Of a DNA stretch of 64,000 nt, positions 47,850-58,073 are shown in pieces. The DNA is from Silene latifolia (lineage: Eukaryota; Streptophyta; Magnoliopsida; Caryophyllales; Caryophyllaceae), in NCBI RefSeq assembly GCF_048544455.1, contig NC_133537.1, forward strand, positions 14,569,541 to 14,633,540, given 5' to 3'. The position numbers were made by a program, and so were the translations under genes. Positions within the stretch are counted from its first letter, which is position 1. The number at the start of each line of letters is the position of its first letter. The notes below the pieces were generated by a model. That model ran no database searches and was not told the origin of the DNA. It was given only the letters and a program-made list of their open reading frames with translations.

Positions 47850-48833
47850 CGTTTTATCTCTCGGTCAGCCGACAAGAGCACCCCATTCTTCAAAGTGTTG
47901 AAGGGAAATAAGGACTTCAGCTGGGGGGAGGAACAGAGCACAGCTTTCAAGCAACCGAAAGCTCATCTTCAAACTCTCCCAACCCCGTCCAGGCCGATGG
48001 GGGAGACGCTATACTTATACATAGCAGTTACCTCGGCCACGGTCAGTGCCGTGATCATCAGAGAAGAAGACAAACAGCAACACCCAATCTACTTTGTCAG
48101 CCATACATTGTTGCCCGCCGAAAGGAATTACCCACCGATTGAAAAAGCCTTGTCCGCTGCCGTTGCCGCAAGGAAATCAAGCCTTACTTCGACGCACATT
48201 CCGTGACGGTCCTAACCGACCAACCGTTGGAGAAAGCATTGGAAAAATTTGAGCAATCTGGTAGGCTCATCAAATGGGCAGTAGAGCTATCCGGCTTCGG
48301 CATTCAATACAAGTCGAGGCCCTCGATAAAGGGACAGGCACTTGCAGATTTCCTGGCCGAGTGCACATATCAAGAAGAGCAAAACCCCGGAGTATGGGAA
48401 GTATACACCGACGGGTCCTCCATGGCGAACAGCTCAGAGAAAGATACTTATCATCAGTCCAAACGGGGACGAGTTTGAGTACGCCTTGAAATTTACCTTC
48501 TCGGCATCAAACAACGAGTCCGAGTACGAGGCGGTGATAACTGGAGTCGAGCTAGCTAGAGCTGCCGGGGCGGAACACATCATTTTGAAAACAGATTCAC
48601 TTTTAGTGGCTAATCAAATCAGAGGAGAGTACGAGACTCGAGACGACGGAATGGTAAGATACCTGGAAAGGGTAAAAGCCGACACGTCAAAATTGAAATC
48701 TTTTCGGATACAATGCATTCCAGTGTCCGAGAACAACCGAGCCGACGCTCTCTCAAAACTTGCCAGTTCAACCATCAAGAATGTCGGTCGAACCGTCTTT
48801 GGTGGACATCGGGAATACCAAAAGCATTACTGA
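47850..48833 (+). pseudogene. Tat RNase H region (two RNase H-like blocks)
   Basis: A first block follows RT: AERNYPPIEKALSAAVAARK and TDQPLEKALEKFEQSGRL. A second block has the four catalytic acids of an archaeal-type RNase H: EVYTDGSS (about 48400), NNESEYEAVITG (48510), LKTDSLLVANQ (48590) and NNRADALSKL (48735). A second RNase H after the ordinary one is characteristic of the Tat/Ogre group. A deletion after YTDGSSMANSS shifts the frame. Confidence 0.82.
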
Positions 48834-50107
48834 GACCGTCGGCATGGTAGGCGACATAGAGGCTGAGACGACGTGGATGACTCCGATAATGAAATACAAA
48901 CTGATGAACGAGTTACCGGAGGACCGCAGTCTCTTACAGAAGATAAAGAGGATCGCAGCAAGGTACTTGGTGTTTGAAGGAGAATTATACAGGAGGTCCG
49001 TGATAAGGCCACTCTTGAAATGTGTCGGCCCAGCCGACGCGGAGCTAATACTGACAGAAATTCACGAAGGCATCTGTGGTCATCACATGGGGGCAAGAAC
49101 GCTAGCCCACAAAGCTCTCCGAGCCGGCTACTTCTGGCCCACCATGCTTGAGGATTCCAGAGCCAAAACCAAGAAGTGCAAGAACTGTCAAAAGCATGCT
49201 CCGGTGATACATGCACCTTCCAGAGACCTGCAGCCGGTACTTAGTCCCCTTCCTTTTGCACAGTGGGGGATGGATCTACTAGGGCCGTTTCCAACGGCAT
49301 CCGGAGGAAGAAAGTATTTGATTGTCGCCGTTGACTACTTCACCAAATGGGTTGAAGCTGTAGCGGTACCTGCCAAGACCACGGCGGCCGTAAGAAAGGT
49401 AATCTGGGAAAATGTCATAACTCGTTTTGGGTTACCCCAAGTCATGGTATTTGACCAAGACCGAGAGTTTTGGAGTGACACAATAATGAACTGGTTGGAG
49501 GAACTTGGTATCAAATTTGCATACTCCTCCATCTGCCACCCACGAGCAAGCAACGGCAAAGTGAGGGCCAATAAAACAATCCTCAACGGTCTGAAGAAGA
49601 CAGTCGAAGACCTAAAGGGAAGATGGGCCGATGAACTACCCGGCGTCCTGTGGTCCCTCCGGACCACGGAGAAAGAAGCAACGGGGTACAGTCCATTCCA
49701 CTTAGTCTACGGGTCCGGAAGCGATCCCGCGATTGAAGCAACGGTGCCCACATTCGAACGGCCACCTTTAACCCGGTTGAAAATGAGGAAGGTCTAAGAG
49801 CCTCCCTAGACCTGGTCGAAGAAAGTCGAGATACAAAGACGCCTCAACTTGGCAAGTATACCAAAACCGAATGAGAAAAGCCTACAACCGAAGAGTCCAC
49901 AAAAGGGACTTAAAAGTAGGGGACCTAGTCCTAAGAAAGTCGGCCGCCACCAACAAAGGAAACATTCATGGTAAATTGACGGCTAACTGGGAGGGTCCCT
50001 ACAAAGTGGTTGAAGAAATGAGGCCGGTACATACCGGCCGATGACATGGAGGGCGTGCCTTTGATGAGCCATTGGAACACCGACAATCTCGGAAATACTT
50101 TGTGTAG
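48760..50107 (+). pseudogene. Tat integrase, nearly full length
   Basis: The HHCC zinc finger is present (HHMGARTLAHKALRAGYF, CKNCQKHAP, about 49080-49200). The catalytic core shows the first Asp (WGMDLLGPFP, 49268) and second Asp (VMVFDQDREFW, about 49450). The third acidic residue is lost: compensating small indels near 49555-49570 change the usual N-G-Q-x-E-A-N to NGKVRAN. The C-terminal part (DLKVGDLVLRKS) continues in another frame to the stop at 50105-50107. It would insert the cDNA; the missing Glu and frameshifts make it inactive. Confidence 0.88.
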
Positions 50108-50959
50108 CGGCGGAGGTGTCCAAAACAATTGTTGGCACCCCGACGCGTGTTTATACCTAATAAAGGATCATCCAAGTTTTCCATCAAAGTGTATGTTCCC
50201 CCCGTAGTCATATCGAGGTAGACGCCACGCCCAAGCCGGCAATCACCCCAAGAAGTAGACGCGGCGATACTACCAAATAAGTATTGATACTCGCGAAAGC
50301 GAACAACATGCCATAGGAACGTATAAGTACAGTTGAGACGCAATTCTAGCCGCCTCGGCCAACCGAAGGCCTGGCAGAGGAAGCGATCAATATGTCTACA
50401 GATACGAACGCTGTCGAGCCATAACCTCTAGCCGCCTCGGCCAACCGAAGACCTGGCAGGGGACACAACGGTCGATACGCTAACATGTTTACAACGGCGG
50501 TTGGAAATGCAAATCGGACGCCTCGGCCAGACCGAGAGTGAAAGAGGAAGCGACCAACATGCTAACATGTTTAAAGAAAAAGACGTTAAACACAGTTGAG
50601 ATACGCATTCTAGCTGCCTCGGCCAGGCCGAAGGTAAAAACGAAAAAGCGCTCAATTAATAACGCAAGAAGACAAGTGAAGGATTGTGATCAAAACCCGG
50701 CCGAGCCGGGAGCCAATAAACAAGCTTTATTAAAAAAAATGATTACAAGAAAGGAGGATACAGACGACGGCCGTCCCCATAGGGATAAGCCAAAACACAA
50801 CCTACCAAAGTTTTACAAAATACAAGGAAAAGAAAAGCAAAAGGTTACAGACATATCATTTGAAGCGCCAAAAGATGGCAGGGAGGAAAGGCTTAATAAT
50901 TGGCCCCGAACAGCTGAAGCTATCCGAGATCGGGTGAGCTCGGTGACGACCGCCCGTCT
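50108..50959. other. Non-coding region between Tat pol and antisense ORF
   Basis: Carries the ccgcctcggcc-type repeats also seen at 36750-37615, a short A run (50731-50738) and no ORF of a known family. It separates the two convergent coding units. Confidence 0.55.
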
Positions 50960-53515
50960 CCCTATGCTCGTTCTTGCTTGCCATCGCAACGTTAAGCAAA
51001 GATCGTCTTTGGTGGGCGACCCAGGTGTCTTGGCAGCCTCGGCTTTCTTGGCGACCTCGGCCTCGCGGCCTGTTTGCCTTCATCCTCTCGCCTTCCTCCT
51101 TGGCCGCCTTAGCCTTCTCAAAGAAGGGCCGCCTTCTCCGCGGCCTCCTCTTCCTCCTTCTTCACCCTTGCCTCCTCCTTGGCCTTCTCCTCCGCGGCCT
51201 TCTCCTTAGCTTCAAGCTTGTCATCAAGCATCTCGTCAAATTTTGGCCACGGAAAGGAGCCTTCAAGAGGAAAGAGCTCCCCAATCACTTCCCTGGCGGC
51301 TTCCTCACCAGTCCCAGATTGGGCGCACATGTTAGGAAGAATCTCGCGTTGGAGCATCTCAATGTCCTCCTCCCTTTGGGCGATGATAGCATCCTTATTC
51401 CGAACCACCTTCCCCGGGCCTCGAAACCGGACCTCCATTTCCCCCTCGCTTAGCATTAAAGTCGGCGACTTTCGAAGGTGGTCACGCCCCTCCAGCAGCC
51501 TTAGCGGCTTCGGCCGCCGCGGCCTCGGCCTTGGCTCTCTCGGCGAGGATCGCTGTTCGCGTCCTCCCTAAGTTTTCTCTCAAGACGGACGCCTCTTCAC
51601 CTCGGCCTTGGCCCTCTCAGCTTCCTTGTTCGCAGCGTCGAGTTCAAGCCTGAGCCGCTCGAGCTGTGGGGCAGCTTCAGCAATGGCCTTCTCTTGCTCC
51701 ACAATAAGAGCACCGGCCGTATCAGCCCACTTCGACAGCAACCAAAACTAACTTAGGCCCTCCGACTTAATCTGGAAGGGGGTAGGCTTCGGGAAGGAGG
51801 TGACGACGGTGTCATTATTACCACCTGCCTGCGCAGATCGCTTCTCAGGACGCCGTTCAACATTGTGTCCGGTAGACGGCAGCGGTTGATCTACAAAAAA
51901 TTCAATTAAAGCATCCGTGTCAACATACATGGACATACCAGAGAGCCTGTCATCAGGAACGCCTAATGAACCGGCTAAGTCTGAGCCACACGATAGATCT
52001 GTACCATGCTTGGCCTTCTTGGTCGGAGGTCGCATTTCTTTGCCGGCAGCTGTAGCAGCAGAAGCATCAGCGGCAGCGGTAGGCTCTTTCCTCTTACGGA
52101 AGAGAGGGGTTTCCACTGCCAAGGTGACCACCTCCTCGGCGGTAATATCAACGACCTCCACCGTCTCCTTTTCGACTGAAGGGAGTGGAGGTGGAACTGA
52201 TGTTGACGCCATCGCCGCCGAAGATTTTGTCTTCCGCGTTCGGCGCGGTATGTTACCAGCAACCTTCGCCTGGGCCGCCGTCGTATTTAAGCCCTTCAGC
52301 TGCTGATCCATGAGATCATTCGGCGGCGTTCTGCGATCACGGGTCAGGGCCTTAGGATGCATATCAACAACTGACTTGTCCTTGGCAAGCCCCATTCTCC
52401 TAAGGATATCCCTCGATTGTGTCCGGGGCCAAAATGGTCCGCAAAGGAAACGGCAACGAGTCAAGTGAAAGAAATAAATCAAAGTTCAAATAATGAAACA
52501 TTAAAAGAGAGATGGGCCTCACACCGACCCCACTCACCCCGTTCGAGGGCCGGTATGAGGCCGACGTGGCAGAGCGGCTCATCCCGGAGAATGATCTCGC
52601 GTTGGGAATCCATCCCTTCGGCATCCCATTCTTCTCCACCTCAAACAGCCTCATCGCCCGCTTCTCATCCGCATTAAGAAGGACCTTGCTGGCGTCCATC
52701 TTAAGCTTACTCCGGGAGACCCATTTGTCATGCTCCGCCTTAGTCTCGCACCGCAAATTGACTTGGTGCTGGAAAGACCGGGACAGTGGGTAATCCTCCG
52801 GAACCTCAACGTACACCCACCGATCTTTCCAGTCCTTGCAGGAAGAAAGCTTATCAACGGAGACGTAACCCGGCTCCGTCTGCACGCTGTACCACCCAAC
52901 GCGACCAGGGGCCGACGGCCGAAGGTGATGAATCCGGCGGAATAAGTTCACCGTCGGGACCTCCCCCTTGAAAAGGCAGAGCCACACAAAGCCGACTATA
53001 GTCCTAATGGCCAACGGGTGCAGTTGGGCCACGGCGACGTTCATGGCTTTAATTATGGCCATAACGTGTTCATTCAGAGGAAACCGGAGCCCATACTCCA
53101 GGTGTCTGATGTATACGCCGATGCAGCCCGGAGGAGGGCAACAGACCGCCTGACCTTCCTCAGGAATTACAATACTATACTCCCTGCCGAAGGAGAAGTG
53201 ACGTTCGAAAACGTCAGGACCAGAACAACTGGCAAACTTGTGGGTCCAAGCACGGTCAGGGCAGACCTTACAGGCGTCGCCGTGATCCATGATGTACGGC
53301 CTCTCCTCATTAGGATGAGCCCTTTCCCCATCACCGTCATCATCAACATCATCATCATCCTCCCAATCCTCCAAAGCTTTTGGATCAACTTCGGGAGAAG
53401 GAGACCTAGGGCCCCCAGACCTTATCGGGATGGCGTCTAGTATCTCCTCCTCATCAAGACGCGACGGGGAACCCCCCGGCGCACGGTTACTAGGACCGGC
53501 ATCAGCAGAAGACAT
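50960..53515 (-). pseudogene. Tat antisense ORF (gypsy-type transposase domain protein)
   Basis: Starts at 53515 (MSSADAGPSNRAPGG). An acidic stretch (about 53390-53300) leads to a domain of the putative gypsy-type transposon family (GCIGVYIRHLEYGLRFPLNE, QLHPLAIRTIVGFVWLCLF, about 53130-52950). A likely intron starts at the GTGAGT donor near 52545, and its acceptor near 52442 looks damaged. Next come a Lys/Arg and Ser/Ala-rich region (52400-51750) and a C-terminal coiled-coil-like Lys/Glu/Ala region (51460-51050). Antisense ORFs of this kind between pol and the 3' LTR are described in Tat elements; their function is not known. Frameshifts occur after 51750 and near 51118. Confidence 0.8.
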
Positions 53516-54175
53516 GTTCACAACAAAAAACTTAACAATTAAAAGTTGAAAATTTGTTTGTTTACCTTGAAGAAAAAGTGCTACGCCGGAGTAACGCTTC
53601 GAAGACTAGAGAGAAGTTTCGTCAAAGAAAGTTAAGCAAGAAGAAAATTTTTTTTTTTTTTGAGAAAATGAATTTGGAAGGCCAAATTCAGGGGCTAACT
53701 CTCCTATTTATAGGGCAAAGCCCACTCAATCCGACCAATCAGGGCAAAGCCCATGAAGCGTCAACCAATCACCAACGAGACACATGTCAAGCATGCAGCC
53801 ATGGAAGGTCAATCGACAAACAGTTACAAAACTTCTTCAACACGCTCCATGACAGAATGCCAATCGACGTATCTTCTTCAACACACCCCTTGGTATCTAC
53901 TTGCCAAACGGCCCGCTGATTCAACCAAGCTTGGCAGCACCGGCTGGGGGCAATCAAAAGCACACGGCACTCACAACCTCGGTCTCGGCCAGCGCCACTT
54001 TCTTTTCCACATCTGATGTCTATTACACATCCATGTGGAGGGGGGATATGGTACGGCCTAAGCAGAACCAAGCCGAGGTAGAAGAAGCCGGGGCAGAAAA
54101 ATTTTTACTTGCGCAGAATACGCTCAACACTCATCGAAGGTCCATACCACGGCATAGACTACGCTGGGGGCAAAT
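53516..54175. other. Antisense ORF upstream region and polypurine tract of the Tat element
   Basis: Non-coding. It probably contains the promoter of the antisense ORF (a 'ctatttataggg' word, the minus-strand counterpart of a TATA box, is at about 53704). The tract ctgggggcaaat directly before LTR 3 serves as polypurine tract. Confidence 0.6.
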
Positions 54176-54766
54176 TGATGGGGCATATTCTGCACCCGCT
54201 GACCAAGTCAACATATTGAGCAAGGTCAAAGATATCCACAAGAAGTCAACGACTTAGACGGCCCTAACCGACGCAACTGTCGGCTGTCACCTATGTCCCG
54301 CCACGGCGACTAGCCCGGTAGGGGCACATATCCGCGTACTCATATCCAAGACCCCTCGGCGGCGAGTCAACAGGGCCTGCCGGCCTGCCATGGGTCCCTC
54401 CGCCGAGGGTAGATCAGTCTTTCCACCTGCTAGCCACTTGGCCACTTGGTCACTACGTGACAAAAGGTGAAAGTCTATAAATACTCCTCAACCCTTATTG
54501 AGGAAAGGATCCACAATTTAACCTAAACACCTCATAATCTGGTAATATCTTCCTTATCTCTCCACAACATATACTTCGCCAAGTAACACATAACTTAATC
54601 CCTTTAAGTTTACTGACTTGAGCGTCGGAGTGAGTACGCTCGGTGCAAAGCCGAGCCCTCAGTTTGCTCATTGTTTCAGGAGACCGAGAAGAGGATTCAA
54701 TCAAAGACGTCATTCTACAAGCCACGAGTGGTAACAAATAACTGTTCTGGAATTACACCCGGAACA
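54176..54766 (+). repeat. Tat LTR 3 (outer right, 591 bp)
   Basis: TGATGGGGCATATTC to CCCGGAACA, followed by the CAATC duplication. It has several private differences near 54240-54320. Confidence 0.93.
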
Positions 54767-54997
54767 CAATCTTTAAACAAAGTTTTTTGCCACGTGTCAT
54801 TACAAAAAAGACTCAAATCCTATGTGTTTTCTACTTGACTGAGTTCTTCTGCTATATCTGATCTTATTATTTTAAGAAAAAAAGAAAAATTATGCATTTA
54901 ATTTAGTAATTTAGTAATTTGCCTTTCAAAGTTCCTTAGCGGCTTTCCATCTTTCTACGGCAAATTTATTCCCACAAAGAAAGGAAAACTTGGCCAG

Positions 54998-55262
54998 ATT
55001 TTTTTTTTTTTGACAACAATAAACCGATTGTATTAAAAAAACAAGTACATAAAAGTTTCTAGCCTGTAGCTAGACTTACAGACCAGGAAGGATAAAGAAC
55101 AAGTAAGTTGCGGATTTCATGTAAAGAATTCCGCACACGTATTAATCGACAAATTAGTTTGCGCGTAACGGAAGATAGTTTTCGACAAGAAACATTGAAG
55201 GTGACAGAACTGTAGCACGATGAGTGGGCACGACGCATAGCTAATAGAAGAGCTATAGTATA
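54998..55262 (-). other. Probable minus-strand retroposon 3' end
   Basis: A T13-type run followed by gacaacaataaaccgattg and then C/G-richer sequence with a 71-codon ORF on the minus strand. This fits the 3' end and poly-A tail of a LINE or SINE inserted on the minus strand. No RT sequence is visible. Confidence 0.35.
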
Positions 55263-55373
55263 GATTCCGCGCAAATGCGCGGTTATTTAGATAGGAATGT
55301 TAAAGAAAATAACAATTATTCAACTGATATTTAACTCAATTTGAAATTTAGTAGTAAAATTTATTGTTATTAA

Positions 55374-55420
55374 CTAGTATAGACCCCGTGCAATGTATGC
55401 ACGGTATCTATAGAGTTTCA
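55374..55420 (-). other. Helitron-like 3' terminus
   Basis: On the minus strand: a hairpin (ccgtgcatacattgcacgg), then ggtctata, then CTAG followed by T. Hairpin, short spacer and CTRR before an A/T target is the Helitron 3' signature. A diverged relative (ccgcgcaaatgcgcgg with a similar spacer) lies at about 55258-55290. The matching 5' end was not located. Confidence 0.45.
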
Positions 55421-57776
55421 TTTATTTTTCTTGTTTCTTTCTAGTTACTCATTGTATTTTGATTAGAGAAATAAAAATTTAAATCGTAAGAAGTAATGAA
55501 ATGAATATTTTTCTGAAAGCTTTTTTTTTTTGTTTTTTTACCGAGAAATTAATGATGTTAATTTACAAATATTTACTAATAATATATTTTTTAGCCATAA
55601 CTTTTTATCATAAAAAGTCAATGAATTTTTAACAAATATTTACTAATAACATATTTTTTAGCACCAACATTTTATCATAAAAAGTCAATGAATTTTTATC
55701 ATAAAATTCTTTAAAAAAACGAATTTTTTTTATCATAGTAAGATCAGAGATAAATTTGTGCATAATGTGAAATATTGAATGTTATTAATATTTAAATACA
55801 AAAGATTATGTCTATTTATAACTTATTATGTCTATACCTATAGTATATGCTAAATATAACAAACACTATTTTAGGAAACATTTTAGGCGGGGAAAATTGT
55901 AGTTTCGCCTATTCATTTAGTAAATAGGGGATGTTTTGCATAAATCGGTGGAGAAGGGAAAGTTCGGTATAATCTAGTTGTAGACATAATATAATGATAG
56001 CTCAATTACAGATATGATATAATAAAAGCCCAATCACATATATGATATAATGAAGCCCAATTATAGCCAAATTCATTTAGGCGGGAAAATTTGGGAGATC
56101 TTTTATTCTTTTAGTTTAAGGGGATTCAACCTAGAAAATTAAAGATCAGCTTTCTATCCTTTGAGTTCCAATATAAATATGAAGTTTTTAAAGTTTTCTC
56201 TATATTGTGCCCTTGAATGTAGAGAAATATTTGAAGGTATGATCTCTACGCATCGCTCTGTCGAATTATGCCCCCAAACATATTACTGCATATATATTTC
56301 CAATTAGTCGAGTTGATTATTCATTTCATGCTCTTTGATTTTTAAATTAGTTGGTGGTATGAATTTGGAATTAGGGTTTTGTTGATGATGTTGGGATTTG
56401 GCATGCTATTAGGAATGATCAAATACAAGAATTTTTATAATCCTCACAATAAGTCAATATAAGAATTGTTCAGTTAATTTCTACCCAGATTTGCATGTTC
56501 GCTACTTCGTTTTATTATACTCTGTATTGTCTAATCCATTTTCATACCTTCTTAATATTCATTTCATGGTCAAACTGTTGATGCAGATGTGGGATTTCGA
56601 GCAAGCGTAGTCACTCACATTAGCATGAAAAGAGAGTAAGGTAACACAACTTCCCTGTTCTATACTATCAAGACACACGATTGAATTGTTGGTCTTATTT
56701 TAATGTGAAATACTCTGATCTAAATGATAAGGTTGGGGCCTGGCATGAGACTTTGAGCTTGGATTAGCATGAATAACATTGTCCTACTGAAGGACATGGA
56801 TGCATGGAGAAGTCTCTAACTTTCTCATCCATGGAATTACAGCTGTATCAATGAATATATCGTTGCTTTCTCTGCTGACGACTCTATGTAGATGAATACG
56901 AAGTATATTTTTTTCCTTGACATTCTCCACATGTTGAGCTTCACTGCTACTTGCGCTTCTGTTATTCGCAAAATCTTTCATATCCTCATCTTTTATGCAA
57001 ATGATTCACCAGCTTACCAGTACGGGATTCTAACAAAATGCGAAAGGGATTTAAACCTCTATTCTCTGTGATTTAGACTAAGTTCAATAAAACTTTATTG
57101 GACCAAGTCAAGCTAAAATGGGACGTATGACCCTGCTAAGTAGTGCTAACTTCATTTTTTTCTCAAGTTACTGGTATGGTACTAGCTGCAACTCGATCAA
57201 ATATAGTCGAGCTCATGGAAAGGCCAAACTTTTACATATCCGGTTTTGATCAAGGAGTCTATGAGCTCCCTCAGATCCTTAAAACCTATGATGAAGTCAT
57301 CAAAAGTGCGTTTTTCACAATATTACAATTCATTGTAATGCTGAAATGGTTATAGAACTTAGGACTAATTAAAATGAAACAGAGTATGTACTGCGTTTTT
57401 GTTTACTAAATACCACCGACACTTTTTCGAACTGCCACACTATACGAGTTTACGGAGATAGGCTTAGTTCTTTTATCATTCCCCAATAATTTTTGTGAAG
57501 TCTTACGACATTGGGGTGCTTTTTTGATAATTTTTCGTTCCTAGACGTACATACACCTATTGTCCTATTTGAATCGTAACTTAACTTCTCAATGAGTAGT
57601 ATTTATGGCAAGTGCCATGGAGATCGGCTAGATATAAACTACGGAGTACTGTATAAAACTTCTTCTTTACAATAGCTCTAGATTATATTAAAATTTACCA
57701 AACTGCCCCTAGAATTGGAATACATGCAAAAATATGAGTCATGTATGAAAATTTTATTTGATCTCAAATTATTACA

Positions 57777-57981
57777 TGTTATTAGAATATAATATCTTAT
57801 ATTATTTTCCTCATATATTGTATAATAGGATTAGCTAATATTATGGGATCATATCCCCTAATTGAGATTAGTTAATATTTGTCTCCCTAGAATCATGGGA
57901 TGATTGAGCTAACTTAGGAAATGATGTAACTATATAATACGTACAATGTATCATTGCTAATCAGGGAATATACTACTTTCA
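57777..57981 (+). repeat. Probable 5' LTR of the copia element (205 bp)
   Basis: Starts TGTTATTAGA and ends ATACTACTTTCA, directly before tggtatgattagcc. That is a diverged form of the usual copia primer-binding site TGGTATCAGAGC (initiator tRNA-Met). The 3' LTR is absent, so the limits cannot be confirmed. Confidence 0.6.
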
Positions 57982-58073
57982 TGGTATGATTAGCCAAACC
58001 TTGATCCCCTGCTTCCGCCTATCCCTATCAAATTTCTCTATTTTTTTTCTCTTTCTTCTTCCTTATCAAGACC

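Larger units (their letters stand above)
35816..54766 (+). mobile_element. Tat-lineage Ty3/gypsy retrotransposon complex with mirror-image interior
   Basis: The outer LTRs (35816-36399 and 54176-54766) are flanked by the 5-bp duplication CAATC (35811-35815 and 54767-54771), so the ends behave as one insertion. Inside, in order: an inverted copy of the internal region (about 36418-43015), an inverted LTR fragment (43016-43493), a direct integrase fragment (43494-43938), a third direct LTR (43939-44530), then a full direct internal region. The Tat lineage is inferred from the primer-binding site (ttggcgccgtctgtgggga), the pol order and an antisense ORF between pol and the 3' LTR. All coding parts are frameshifted. 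Confidence 0.88.
54772..57776. other. Gene-poor region with retroposon tail and Helitron-like termini
   Basis: Mostly AT-rich. It contains a poly-T tail (54998-55010), two hairpin-bearing termini (about 55265 and 55380), and several short direct duplications (tttttagc..cattttatcataaaaagtc at 55590 and 55655; gatataat..cccaatta near 56015-56055). Two ORFs (56784-56981 minus, 57143-57355 plus) could be captured exon fragments; I recognise neither. Confidence 0.45.

Noticed and set aside
36128-54737. Identical 80-codon minus-strand ORFs at 36128, 44259 and 54495
   Set aside because: They are antisense readings of the Tat LTR, repeated because the LTR is repeated.
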